The notes beneath the pieces were generated by a model, which saw nothing but the letters and a program-made list of their open reading frames with translations, was not told where the DNA came from and did no database searches. This document shows, piece by piece, positions 50,051-63,739 of a stretch of DNA of 64,000 nt. Numbering within the stretch: position 1 is the stretch's first letter; each line of letters begins with the position of its first letter. The stretch comes from Trochalopteron elliotii (lineage: Eukaryota > Chordata > Aves > Passeriformes > Leiothrichidae). The DNA lies in assembly GCA_024734555.1 (NCBI GenBank), contig JANPWX010000030.1, positions 2,032,500-2,096,499 on the forward strand, read 5' to 3'. The position numbers and the translations under genes are program-made.

Positions 50051-52783
50051 TATAGACAGGGAATTGATCAGATAGAGTATATGCACAAGCATGCAAGGCC
50101 TTATGCTTGCTAAGCTATACTTAAACTAATTATTACTAAATGTTCCTTGGGATAGCTCCTAACAATCTGAAATGCTGCACTGCAAATCAAAAACATGTAG
50201 GGCTATTTTCCTTAAGACAGTGTAGTGTTTTAGCACTCAGACCATCTAAGATAAATAATCTTATCTTAGACCTAATCGACTCGCTTATTCAATTGAACTC
50301 TTCCCCCTACTTTTCCCTTCCTCCCCCACAGACAGGGTTTGAGGACACCCTGTTCGCCTGGAGATGGTGAATCACTACAAGCCAGCAGGCCCACTCGGTT
50401 CCTCAAAAGACACAAAAGGTGTAAAAATAGCTCGTACTAATGAAGCAAGTACAGCGTCAGCAGCCAGATGAGCGTGGGATCTGATAGGGGTCTGTTGTTG
50501 CAAAGGGCAAATTATTAAGAGAATGCTTCTGCCTCTCTCTCTCTCTCCTTTTATTAAGCTTTGTTCTTCCTTGGCTGAAACCAGCCCTCTGCAATGCCTG
50601 ATAAATGACACCTGACAAGGCTGGCTGTAATTGCCAGTTTCATACCAGCACAGGAAGTGGTGCCTCTCTACAAGCTGAAGGTACAGTGGAGGTGTCACTA
50701 AAAAAAAAAAACAACAAATAAAGAGAGGCACAAATAAAGCCTAAAAATAGCCAGGACTACCCACTGAGTATGACTGTGTGGGTATATTTAGTCTGTCTAA
50801 CACCAACTTTTCTTGCTAAAAACATAATCTTACCTTTATGCAAAACAGCTTCCTGTTTCTAACTTGAGATACTTGAGAACACAAGGGGGGCAAAAGTCAG
50901 ATTTTGAAATCATCCTCTTTTCACTGACATTATAACAAGAGTAAAGGTGAAAAGACCAGGCAGATCTTCCACGTGGCTTTTGCATCTGACATCCCATGAC
51001 AAATAGTTGGAAGCTTTTTATTAAGACATCCCAATAAACAGCCCGTCGGACTATGGGAATAGATTCAGAGGCAAAACCAGAGCTGTACCAGTGAGCTCTG
51101 GGAAGCAGCAGGAGGCGGAGGCAGGGGGTAAGTCCCATGCCCTGGAGTGTGGCTGTGCCCGGCCAGCGGCAGTGGGACACAGTGGCTCTCTCACAGCCCA
51201 GTCCTGCATGCCACACCTGCCCTGGGCCGGTGCACAGCCCTTCCCTAGCACCAAGGACCTGCCAGGAAGGGAAACATCAGTTACTGCCATTTCAGGCTGC
51301 AGCCAAAGAGTCACCCCTTGGCCAGGAACAGGAGGGCTGGACCTACTGCTGGTGCTGGCCAGCTTTGGTTGGGCTGCCACACGGACCATCCCACTGCTCA
51401 TCCTGACAGGAGCCCTGAGCCTCCCATGGGTTTGACTGCAACAGGACGAGCCACAGCTACACTCAGCTGAGGTGTTCAGAGACGTTCAGCCGAGTCTCCT
51501 TCCAGGTAAAGTCCATGCTCCTGTAGGCCATGCACTTTGCTCCTTGCTTCCCAAAGGGAAGGCAGGGACGGTCCCCACAATCCCCTTCAGAACATCTGCA
51601 GCTATTTAAAGCCTGTGACTGCAGTACCGCCACTGGAAGCCACACTCATGCCAAATTCCTAGTGCTGACTAGTGCTCTGCATGAGCTGCGCAAGGAAATG
51701 GTCCCTCCCATAATTTTGCTTTTTCTGTTTGATATCATGATTCGTTTGGCTGATGTGCACAAGAGGGGTTTGTTTCATTATTTTGCAGCCTTCCTGTGTG
51801 CCTCCATACACCACCCATCACTTCTGCTGGGCTAAACAAAAACACATAGGTTTTTACCAGACCTTTTCTCTCATTTACAACAGGGAAAAAAAGCCCACTA
51901 TAACATACTGCCAACTTCACATGCAAGATTCAATCCAAATGATTATTCTGCAATTAGAATTTTTATTTTCCTCTGATTTTAACATTAAGCAAAAAGCAAT
52001 TGAAGTTAATAAGATTAAATTTTTAACATTAGCTCCAGTGGGAAATAGAGACCATGCTCTTTTTTTGATATCGTGTGATTAATTCCCACTGATGCAAGAG
52101 CACTCCTTGAGCAGCATCACGGTTTTGTCATTTCATTCCTTGCCTTAGCAGTAAATTTAATAATCACTGATTTTTTTACTAGAATAGATAAACATGATGA
52201 TGCAAGACAAATCAGTTGACGATACTATTCTTCAAACAATTTAATTTTCATCTGAAATGAAGAATAAATGTTATTATATCAAAGGAAATACGGATGTAAA
52301 AATAATTATTAGTAGGCTTAAATACTGAAGACCATATTCTGGCAGTACATTTCCATGAAGTTAATAGGAGACAGGACCACATACCCTCAACCACTTTGAG
52401 GATCTTAAGTTATAAATTTAAAAGCAAAGTGATCACAACCTCAGCCTATCTCCCCACTCAGATGTGGAGTATAAATTCTGTTTAAGTACCAGTAATATAT
52501 TACCTATCTTTTTAAGATTGTACCCATTTAAATAAACATGTACAAAGGAGAAGATTAAACTAAGAAACTTGCAGAAATGTGTATTAGAAAAATAAAAAAT
52601 TATCTTCACTGTACATTTAAGAAAACATAACACTTACTATAACATTGTATTTTCCAAAATTTTGTAGAATACACTAAAATCCCAAAATCATGGAATGAAG
52701 TCGTCTTTTCTGGTAAGTTTCTGCTATAGGCTTTCTCCTTTGTCCACTGTTTATGGGTGCTGTAACCTTCTTGTCCCAAATGT

Positions 52784-53045
52784 AGAATCATGGAATCATT
52801 TCGATTGGAAAAGACCTTTAATACCATTGAGCCCAACCATTAACTTAAACTGTTAAGCCCATCACTAAACCATGTCCCAAAGTGCCACATCTACAAGACT
52901 TCAAACACCTCCAGAATGGTGACTCCATCACTTCCCTGAGCAGCGTGTTCCACTGCTTGACCGACCTCTCTACGAAGAAAGTTTTCCTAACACGCCAGCT
53001 AAACCTCCCCTGGTGCAACTTAAGGCCACTTCATCTTGTCCTAAA
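52784..53045 (-). mobile_element. CR1 LINE fragment, 5' truncated
   Basis: Read on the plus strand it starts AGAATCATGGAATCATT and continues GGAAAAGACCTTTAATACCATTGAGCCCAACC, then GAGCAGCGTGTTCCACTGCTTGACC and ACCTCCCCTGGTGCAACTTAAGGCC. This is the reverse complement of the CR1 3' region, so the element is on the minus strand. Divergence is moderate. It sits in the large 5' intron of HIVEP2, in the same orientation as the gene. Confidence 0.85.
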
Positions 53046-56000
53046 GCAAGTCCCTAACTCATGTCTTCACAAACAGATGGCACAGGTGGGGTGGGAGACT
53101 GGATATAGTGGTGTCCTGCACTTCAGATGGGACAGCAGCTCCACAATGGCACTTCCCACAAAATGAAAGCCTACAGTTGGTTGAAGCACACCCCTCCACC
53201 ACGTGGAAATGGAGGCAGTGGGCATCAGCAGAGGACAGCAGGAGCTGCTGCAACAGGCGGCAACAGGAGCTAGGGGAGGCAGTAAGGAAATACAGCATTA
53301 AGTAAAGAGAGTCTGCACTATCTCACATCTTCCTATATCCTGCTGCAGAATGCTTTTCCTGCCACAGCCTTCTCTCTCACGCCCCTGCAAAGTGTCATTT
53401 TCCCCAGTGTGCACTCCCCACCCACTCACCAACACGTAAGGCACACCATGATTTATGTCACCTCTCCAATCTGGCCCAGCATATCGGAGGTGCAAGTATA
53501 GATGCAGTCTACAAAGGGTTAGGATTAATGCTTTATTGGCAATTGCAGCAGGCAAGTGGCTCAGCTCATAAGGCAGTTTTGTCCTGAGGAAGATCTGTAG
53601 CAGGTGGGAGCAGGTTACCACAGGGCCTGGTGCCTTCTGTGCACTGACATATGTCCTCGTTGCTGGGCAAAAGTGCACGTCCAATTAGGTGTCTTTTATT
53701 AACGTTCTCCAGTTTCATCTGTTGATCATGTATCCTCCTCTCAGCCCCTTTGCACCCCAGCTTGTGTAACGCACCCACATCTGCAGAGACATTGCTCTAC
53801 CTGGGAAAGCTCAAGTGGAAATCTGATGGTAGAGACCAGGTATCTTCCTCTTGACAGAAGCAAGGGGTGGAACAGCTGACAAGTTGAACAACACCACAGT
53901 AACTAGGATCCTCAAGCTAAAAAGATGAGAAATACGAGGTATCTGCCCTGCTGGGAGTAATAATTACAATGTATTATTAACAAAACTCAGGTTTCATCAT
54001 TAACTTGATTTGGGTTTCAAGAGCTGATCTCACCCTAATGATCCTTCAAATTACATCCAGCCTTTCCTTCAGAGCAGAACCAGTACCAGCAAGGAAGTCT
54101 GCTGGTAACTGTTACACTGAAAAGAGAGCACGGGTAAAAATGACCTATAAATACCACAATCGAACAGGTGCAAAAAATTACAGACATTTTAAGTTGCCCA
54201 AACTCAGGGCCATCTCACCACTTGGATCTGATCCTGCCAAAAAGACAGAGACTGTAACTTCAAAGCAGCTGAGAGGAAAGGGCTCACTGTCAGTGCATGC
54301 TGCATATGGCACAGCTGACCTGACCCTCCTTCTGCTAAGGATTGACTCCACTCAAAGATGTCAGTCAAGTCAGAGCTCCTCTCTAGGATCTCAAAACATG
54401 AGAAAGGCCACCTACGCGTTTGCTATAATGAAGTAGCCAACTGTCTCAGTCACGACCCAACTCCTGCCATAAAAAACTTGTTTGATTTTGCTCCTCTCCC
54501 AAGCTCATCAGAGGAACGAAGACCTTCAAAAGCGTTTTCTCAACCCCTAAGCATGAGATGAAAATGCCACTTTAATTGCGGATTGGTGGGGTCTGCTTGA
54601 GTAAAATAAACCAAATTGCTCAGATGCAACTGCGTAAGAGGGAGCCTAATTGCTTTGCTAGCATCAACAAAGAGCTGCTGGTTCATTAGAGCAAGCTGGA
54701 GAAGCTGCTGTTTGCATCTTCACAAGCTGGGAGTATTTGATTGCAAAATCACTACGGATGTTTGATCCAAAATTCTGCCTCTGATTTCTGATCAGCGAAA
54801 CTTAAAAGCAAAAAAGCCATCACTCTGATATTTTTCTTCTCAGCTTTCTTCGGGGTAACAATTCATTTTTCTCCTTGATCTGTTCAAGGATGTCAAATCT
54901 AATCATAAGATAGGATATGAACTTTTATGTTCGGCATAAACTGCTTAGAGAAAAAACTGATGTGAACCAAACTGCAGTTTCACATGACAGCTGGAATATG
55001 CTGGCACTTGGGCTGCTATCCTGAAGTCTAACTGCAACAGGACCTTGCCAGAAAGAGCAAAGGGCAGAGGAAGGCCAGAAAAGGGCACAGAGGAGGTCAA
55101 AGGCACTCACATTTCCTGCTGACTGGTCAGAGCAGGTTTGGACAGCAGGCAACTAGGCAGACGGCAAAGGAAGCTTACTTCCACCTTGTCCAACAGGGAA
55201 ATAATTTGCTGAATCACACTAAAGGGGAATGTGGCAGCTAGTGTCATCAAAATGTCCAGGGGCATCCTCTGCCTGGGGCAGTTCTACACCCCTTTTGGGA
55301 GACCACACTGCTCTGTTTAGGTTTGCCTGTCCATCCCCTCCTCATCATAAAGCTCAGATAAACCACAGCCTTGCTTTCTGCTTTATGTAGTTCTTTTCCA
55401 TCACAACCATCTTTAGACTTAAAACATTCTGAATGAAAAACTCAAATGTAATGTCAGGCAGATAACTGCCTCAGCAAGTCAATCAAAAGCACTTTATTTT
55501 CTCCAACTCAAACTCCACATGATAATAGGTCCACATATGGGTTCAGACACATCTGCATAAAGAGGTCCATTTGCCTGAGTGTTTACTAATGAATGCTTGG
55601 CATGCAGGGGGACACCAGAAGTGCATCGAGTTCTTTTTTATTTTTTAAGGAAAAGGTTGTTTATACCTCTAGGAACAAAGCCTTGATGAAGTTGCTCATA
55701 AAATGCACCACCCATGGATTCAAATCTGAATCTATTCTTTTTCCCCCCTTTTTATGCAGTTTGAATCAGCTTGTGGGAAAGTTAATAGAAATATACCACC
55801 AGTGAAATGAAAAGTGGATCAAACCAGTACAACACAAGCATTCAATAAAGCGGAAAACTCCACATGGGGTGCTCTCAGGAAAATCACTCAAATGCAGAAC
55901 TACCCATTGTGCTGAGGGCTCAGGTAGGTCAGCCCTTTGCATGCTCTGCTTTTCACTCAAGGTGCTCGTCAAGAGTGGAACCCAAAACCTTATTTTCTGA

Positions 56001-59000
56001 CAGGTCATGAATTAAATAACTACAGCTGGTTTCCAGGATCTCTTACCTGCTGCCAGCAACTCACACAGAAATAATAAAAGTCCTCATAGAGTAAATTTAT
56101 TTCTAGAGGTATTGTTTTAATCACAGACTGTAAGATACTTCTTCTCCAGTAGCAGTGAGTCCAGGAAGCACAGAGTATCTGCCAGCATTAAAAGAAGAGC
56201 ACATCTAAAACCACAGCTCCAAGTTGTCAAAATACTGCTTGTTGCAGGAATTTCATCTATGCCAACACTATGTCAGAGCAGTCCAGGTAATAACAGCAAT
56301 AACAAACAAGGAAAAAGTTATAGGCATGCTAATATAAATGGGGCAGCATTGCTCAAAGATATTTTTAAGTCCCAGTAGTGTTGATCCACCCATGAGTAGG
56401 TCTGAATTTATAGGAAAGGAAAGAGTAAGTGGGTGACTACCCCACAGGAAGTTTCTATTTTGAAAAGTGTCTGCCTTGACTGAAAATCAAGATAACACCT
56501 CTGAAATTCCCACCTGTCAAATACATTCTGTTTCCTCCTCAGTCTTCTTTTTCTCTCTACAGTGAACTGAGCTGCTCTAAAATTATTTTTCTGTGATTTT
56601 CAGCAAAAGTAAATAAGGAAGGAACTGCAGACAAGCACTGAGGGCATTAAGCCCCCAAGAGACTTAGCCTTTGTCCCCTTTGAGAAATCGATACAATGCC
56701 AGCTTGAGTCGACTCTGAATTCAAGTTGTAATTAGACAGAAGGTGAAATCAGTCGAACCTACCTCTTGCTCAAATACTATTCCTTCCTTAGTATCCCACT
56801 GTTCTCCAGAAAAAATGCTCTTCTGACCTGTTGGTGACCACTTACACAGGCACAGGATCCAAACTCTGTCCCACTGTGTCCTCACCACCTGCATGTTGTC
56901 TACCTCTCTATCAAGAGCCTCCAATAAAAGCTTCCTATAATAGAATTGTCCTGACTCACAGGTAGGGGGGCAGGGAAGCTGACCTCGCTGCAGCATCCAG
57001 AGTCTCTGACGCATTTTGGGAGGCTGTTTCAGGTCTGAAAGAATTCAGCCTTGTTTTCAATGAGGTTTTATACAATTAACTTCCAAAATATCCCCCTATA
57101 GCTCCATGTCCATTTGAAACTTGACACTGTTTATTGGTTCAACTCAGCACTATTCAGGGCTCCAGCCCTGTGCTCGGCAAACGAGCAGTACTCACCAGGA
57201 GAAGAGAGTTTCTCAGAAACGCAGCCACCCAGGCTCCTGACTGGCCCCACCTCTTGTCCGCCCACTCCCAGTTTCAGACATTTCACATTCCAAAACTGGA
57301 AGTGTCTATGCAACGTAAGGTCACATTATTGCACAACATGCTCTTTTCCTTCTAAGAGCCACTGCATCTTCAAAAGTACATCAACTCTAACAGCAAGAGA
57401 GCTGTTTACAGTAAATTTCTATCTGAGTGGGCGTATTTTCTCCATGAATCTTATAACAAGGACAGGACGTGTATGGCTCTTCCCTACATTTGGTAAAATT
57501 CTTACCGAGATGGCATTTATTCAATACTTCCACATCAGCATGCCTTCCCCTTTAAGCTGCCTTTTGAGAAATTGAGAATTCATTTTTACACTTCCTTAAA
57601 GTATTTCTGTGCTGGATAATTTTAGGACATACTAAACAGAACAATTTCTGCCTATCTTATATTTAGAACCAAGGCCTTTGCAATGCAACAGTGAAATACA
57701 ACTGATTGTCACCAATGTACGTTTTGCCAATTTGCCAAACAGTGTGAATAATTGCTGTGATCATTCCTTCAGTTGGTCTTCAAATTCTAACAGGTGAATG
57801 AAAACTCCAGTTTCAGTCATACTTGAAGAAAATCTTCCATTGTAGTATAGGGGACTACAAGTGAGGTGGGCTTTATTGTTTTTCCCAAAGAACAACACAC
57901 AGGTGGAAATGGTGGAGACACATGGTGCTCTTTGAAACTATGTTCAGCTTTTTGGTACAATTAAGTCCTTGCTGTTAGCACAGAAGGTCTATTTGATGTT
58001 TCCTTGAATGCCAGCAACTTAGGTTGGTATCTCCTAAAGGCAACTGATGACATACTCAAATAAAGAATTAATGACCAGTCCTTATTTGTCCCTTCTTCTT
58101 TCTATTCAGACCTGTCACTTTTGTCTTCAGCACCACTGGGGCAGCTAAGCAGTGGGGAAGCAGAAGGTTTTGGGGCTGGGAGGGTTCCCAGCACCATCTG
58201 GTAAGAATGGGGATGCTGGCAGGATAAATGACTAAGGCAGCTCTCAAAAACCCTTCCTGATTTCATGGTCAAACAAGTTCTCCATAAGCTGTCAGTCCTA
58301 TCCTCCCAGAAGGAAGAAGGTTCAGATCCAACAGTCAGCATTCAGAAATCTAATTCAGGCTACTCAGTGAATATTTATGAGGGTCGAAACAAACCAGCGA
58401 CAGAGTAAGAGGGAATGGGAACTCAAGAGAATCCTATGAGAGGTGCAGAAAAAAGGACAGAGAAGGATCCTTTAGATGTGTGCTGGCACCATGCTTTTCT
58501 GTAGGTAAAGGTAGCCCAGGATTTTCACTCTGGGTCATTCATTTGGAAGACATGATTGAGAGTCAACTGCCCTTTATCCAGTGGAAGAGATACCTAAAAT
58601 TGAGCTAATGGCTTAAAGTTACTTAGCCCCTGTTCAGTCTGTGAGCAAGTAAAAGGTTAGATTGTAATATTTAACCACAACTCCCATGCCTTTCTGAGGA
58701 GCACAGGGGAGGTTGCCTGAAGGAAAGTCAGACATTGGCCATGCTGCTTCCTGTGTGCACCAGGTGAAAAAAATCTGCACCTGCCTTCAGGGTCATGTAG
58801 ATAGCGAGCTTCCTCCGGTGCAGTGGCTGTCACACAGTTCACTTTCTGGTACAGCCCATTTCCTCCTGGGGGACATTTCCCTCAGGGACAACAGGGGCTA
58901 GTACTCTGTGCGTGCCACCAGTCACGATCACCAAAACTGCCAGCCAGTCACCATGCAATATACCCAGAGTTTTACTGCTGTGACTAGAACTTGATCCATG

Positions 59001-61275
59001 TGTCAAGGAGAACAGAATGAAGAACTGATACGAGAGACAGCAAGGCAAAGAAAAAGGTTCATAGAAATCTGGAGACACAGTACCACAAGGAGAACCCAGC
59101 ACCTACCACAAATGTTGGTGCTATTCAAACTGCTAGTTTAAAAAGTAAAAGTGGTATTCATTCTTTTTTTAATGTTCATCCATAAGAGGTCACTGTGTCA
59201 TTTGATGAACACCTCGGTGTCAGCAGCATTCTTCTCCCTTCCCACATGCTCAGTGTCAGGTGTCCAGTCACCTCCAGTAATGTCTCAGCCATTACCCAGG
59301 TGCCCTCAGTAGGGGTTGTCAGGGTAGGAATGAAAACAAGCCAAGTGAAAGTCCTTCATCTTGATTGTGTGATATTTTTAGTCAATTTTACAATCACTTC
59401 AACATACTTTTTATTCCCCATTAATCTCAAATGGAGTCCAAGAGTTTTACAACTCCCACAGACATTTTAAATAACCAGTAAAATATACTCAAAATTTTGG
59501 GAAACTGAATTTAAACAGCAAAGACATAAGCTCACAAATGAACAAGGCTCCTCTGGTTTCCCAGGGCTTGGGACCTCTATTTTAGAATTTGTTTCACTTT
59601 GACATTGCTTTTTCAGTAGTGAGTAGACTTTTTCACACAAGTGACTACAACCCAGTGTGGGACATGAGGACTGTCAAGGTGATCTGCCCACAGGAACTTC
59701 TTAAGAATGTTTGTACTGCCATTCATAATGAGATGAGAGACGTAACAGGCAGATGCAACTTAATGGCAACTGAAACCATTTTAGCTCAGATCAGCTAAAC
59801 AAAGGTCTTTTTCATGGAGTAAAGTGACTTAAAGGGAAGTATTTAATTTGGAGGTTTCCATGGGAAAACAAAAAAATAAAAATAGCAATATGGAAATTTT
59901 CCAGTGGAAAACTTGTTCTTGTGGAAATTCCGCTTTCAATTGACAAATTGTTTTTATGGGAAATTCCTAAGCAGCTGTAGGCACAGCCCTCATGCTGAGA
60001 CTTTTAAAAGCAGCTCATGTTTGACCCATCACCCTCAGATCTCCCACATCAGACAAAATGCAAAAGCAAAGCCCTCTTCTTTCCCTTACTCCCGAGCACA
60101 CCCTGCAGCACACAGGCAGTCTCACTGCAGGCAGGAGCGTATATTGACTGCAGTGGCAGCATGCACGTGGTTACAGATGGGGTGCTTGCAGGATCAGTTT
60201 TTTAATGTCCCAAATCAAGACTAACTAGAGGCTCTTGTTGAGCTGTCTCTAATGCTCTGATAACTCTGATACTGGTAAAGCTGTCACTGACTCCAGCAAC
60301 AGGTTTACTTACATTAGAGATTGCAGGCTTGGGAGAATCTTAAATGAAATTTCTCACAGTGGACTGCATCAGGGAGAGAGAACTTGGTGCTGACTTTTAT
60401 GTGCTTATGTGAACGGTCACAAATCATGGATACAAGTCTGTCATTATTAACTGTTTTACACTGGCTTAAACTTGTCAATAAGAACTATACACTCTACAGC
60501 TACCATTACAGAGAGCAAGACAAACATTTTTAGCAAGCTTGCTAAGCGTCTTCTAAATTTGCAGGAGCATTGAGTAAGTGTTGCCTTTACAGAGTGATAT
60601 TAGGAAAGCATAAACCATTCATTAATGCATCTTCTATCCACCACTTTAGCATGAATCATCACACTGTGTAAACAGGCTAGAAATCGTATTTATGGTAGGG
60701 CCCAAAGTATCTCAGAAAGTCAGAGGAAGAGAAAAGGTGTTACAGGAGGCAGGCTTGTACAAAACCTCACAGTCCAGAAAGGCACTAGAAAGGTACTGAG
60801 CACCTAAATCATTCACCTAAACATTTGCAGTGATTTACAGTGTTTCTGTACCACACCTGGACATTTCACACTAATGCATTTTTAACACAAAATAAAATTT
60901 AGAACCCTTTGAGTAAAAAAGTTAATTCTACTGGCTGTATGGGACTGGTCTTCACAATTTATTCTGGAGAGTGAAATTGTCTCTTTTCAAATGACCTTCT
61001 GCCCCATACAGCCTATTCAAGTGCAGAGAGCATCCAGCACACCCCAAACTGAGTTGGGCTGGAGAAGCTTGAGCACAGTGGAGCTCTGGCAGGAGCCGGA
61101 GCCCCAGGGTGCCACTGGTAGAGGCTTTCAGCAGCTGGCTGCCTGCCAGGGGCTGCAGGCCACAAGGTGAAGGAGTGGACAAAGGCCACTGCTCAGCTGC
61201 TACAGTGACCTTCAGCTATGCTGATCTGCAACAAGAATGCAGCCCCTGGCCATGCTTCCTGGGCTGTCTGTAACA

Positions 61276-61276
<1 letters not shown>

Positions 61277-61322
<46 letters not shown>
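61277..61322 (+). repeat. (CA)23 microsatellite
   Basis: Twenty-three uninterrupted CA units, followed by TGCATG. It lies in the long 5' intron of HIVEP2. Long perfect dinucleotide tracts are usually length-polymorphic. Open frames running through it are artefacts of the repeat. Confidence 0.98.
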
Positions 61323-61324
<2 letters not shown>

Positions 61325-61560
61325 CATGACACTGAGCTGGCACACACAGCCCATGCCCATAGTGCACATGGGGCCAGTGAGTTCCCCTCTAGCCCCAGTG
61401 CTGCTCCACATCCAGGCAGCACAGCAACCAGATGTGCTCATCAGGCATGCTGCACGGCCACGACAACCAGACACCCCGAGGTCTAATTGCAAGTAACTTG
61501 AATTTCAGAGATGGGCAAAAAAAATCCTGTGTCTCTCCACCTGAAGGAATTAGTCTTTTC

Positions 61561-61568
61561 TGACGTCA
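61561..61568. promoter_or_regulatory. Perfect palindromic cAMP response element TGACGTCA
   Basis: The full 8-bp CRE consensus sits in otherwise unremarkable intronic sequence, with AT-rich homeodomain-like motifs nearby (TTATTAATGC). A match this exact is expected by chance only about once per 65 kb in random sequence, and CpG depletion makes it rarer. Whether it is bound is unknown. Confidence 0.3.
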
Positions 61569-63739
61569 CAGTAATAAAACTGCAATGAAAGCCTTATTAA
61601 TGCAAGCTTTGTCACTGAAGTGTCAAGAAGGGCATTTATTTTCAGAGCCAGACACTTGAAGGAATACCCCACATGGCAGATAGCGTAAGTATCCCACATT
61701 TCCAGTAGAGAGCAGAGCTACTTCTACTACACTGAAGCACATGTGATAAGAGAAGAGGGCCCAGGCCTTTCTCCATATTCTCTGCATACCTGTTACTATC
61801 ACACAGCTGCTCTCAAGTCTACAGTTTCCTGTGAAGTACAAACTGCATACCACTTCCCCTACGGAAAAAAAAGGCCTTGCTTGTTCTTAATTGACGATGG
61901 AAATACTGTCATATTTTCCACTAGCCAAGCTTGAAACCATTACTGAACAAACCTTCATTAATTTTTCCACAACATTTTGCAGAAATGTCAGGAAACAGCT
62001 GCACCAGAATGATTAACTGTCCTTATCACTAAGGCTTCATTGGCCAACTTCAAATTATATAGGTTTTCTTCTTTCAAAACTCTACATTTAGTGATACTTT
62101 TGCTATTCTTCAGTTGACTGTTTCAGTACAACACTTTCTCTTCAAAAGTATCTGATTGCACAGGTTCAGTGGCAGACAGATATTTTATGACCAGTGGAAG
62201 AATTTGTACAGTTTGGAGCTGCATACTTCTAGGAAAAGATTGCTTCCTGCAGATTGCTCAGCTGTGTCTTTCTTGGATCAAATTCAATGAAATTCACAAC
62301 TTGCAGTCAGATTGTATTTGCCAGTCAGGCTGAATTCATTACACTGACAAAAACTTCTCCTGCTTCATTTTCTTATTCCTTTCTTTTCCTCTCCTACTCT
62401 TTTCCTTGTCCCTTCTCTCTCCTCACACTCTCTTTCTCACCTCTTCCTTGAGCTATACTATGTGTCAAAACTTATCATACAATGCCCTGTACATTTTCTG
62501 GCAAAAACAAGTGGAACAGTACACATTACCATCCCAAACATGCAAACGCTGAGATGCTAGAAGGCTTAGTACCAAATGAAAGTGCAGCCATCTGGAGGTA
62601 ACTGCTAATGTGGATCTGAGCTTCTCAACTGGCTGATACTTTGCAGTCTCAGAACTTTTTAGCAAAGTGTCAGCAAGCAAGAGACTCCACTCACACGGAT
62701 TTGCATGGGGCACTGGACTGTAATTTTTAAAAAATGAAAATTCTTCAAATTTTGTTTAGAACACAGCAAGGTTCATAGGACTACTTTTAAAGACTGACAT
62801 TGCCGTATAGTGTCCTGCTTATATTTTGAAATCATTTAAGGTTACTACAGCATGGTGTGTAGCAATAATTCTGCATATATGTCACTGGCAGATTTAAAAC
62901 TGCAATTGTTCGCTCCATGTCTTAATTGAAGCTGTAAGCCTCAAATCTATCTTAAGATAATTTTAGACAGAGGGAAATACAGACACAAATAGGTATATAT
63001 GTGTCTTGAAAGTTAAATAAAATTAATACCATCAAGTGGGGGGGTTCAGTGGTTCAAGTGTTCAAGCTGTTATGACCCCCTATCCCCAGCAAAAAGTAGG
63101 GTACTTGCAGAATTATAAAGAAATGAAACTTACAGACGTTAATCTAGGCATTATAAAGAATCCTTCCGGCTGCCTGTATTTCAAGATCATTTGCATGTCT
63201 TGCTTTTTAAAAGTATCTGTCACACAGCAGTGTGCATTGCAGCACACCATCCCCACAGAGCTCTGCTCAGGGAGAGCCAGCCACTGATGCCCTCACCCTG
63301 TGCTGGGTCAACTCCTGAGCTCCTGCATTGCCTTCAGCAGGTACACAGACACCCGGGAGCCCCTGGGCCAGGATGCCTAACACAGAATACTGGCCTTGTT
63401 ATTTAGGTGGTGCAGTGCTGGCTACGAAAAAAACCAAACAAACAGCTCTGTTTTTAAATTACCAAGATATCTTGGTAGATGGCAGAAATTGCAGTACACT
63501 ATATTCTGCTTAAAATACGCATGAATATATACGGGTTCTATTTACAAGACATGAAATACTGCCAAAAGTATGCAGGTTTTTTGAGGATTCGGTTTTATAA
63601 TTCGCAACGCCAAATTTCTCCTTCACGATCTCCTTATCTGTCTCTGCTCTAGTTTGAAAGCAGTAGCTCGCGGTGCCAGAGGATTTCCAGGACCCTGTCC
63701 TTCCAACAGGCGGGATGTCAGTGCACTGCCGTCTGCGGC

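Larger units (their letters stand above)
40914..63739 (-). other. HIVEP2: Long 5' intron of HIVEP2, no coding gene seen
   Basis: About 23 kb with only short scattered open frames, CR1 fragments and simple repeats. GC-richer patches (about 51050-51440, 53100-53300, 61000-61480) show no CpG island. AT-rich, motif-dense stretches at about 50370-50760 and 54560-54910 look like possible conserved enhancers. Further small non-coding HIVEP2 leader exons may be hidden here; isolated donor-like sites (for example GCAG|GTAAGA with GT at 56046-56045) lack a convincing acceptor. Confidence 0.6.

Noticed and set aside
50836..50895. Possible small leader exon of HIVEP2 with donor ATAAAG|GTAAGA
   Set aside because: The donor is good but the nearest acceptor (CTCAAG) is ambiguous and no transcript logic connects it.
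56047..56126. Possible leader exon with donor GCAG|GTAAGA
   Set aside because: The upstream acceptor TATCTTACAG lacks a clear pyrimidine tract; not enough to call.
61193..61496. Cys/Val and Thr/His repeat proteins on both strands
   Set aside because: Produced by translation of the (CA)23 microsatellite.
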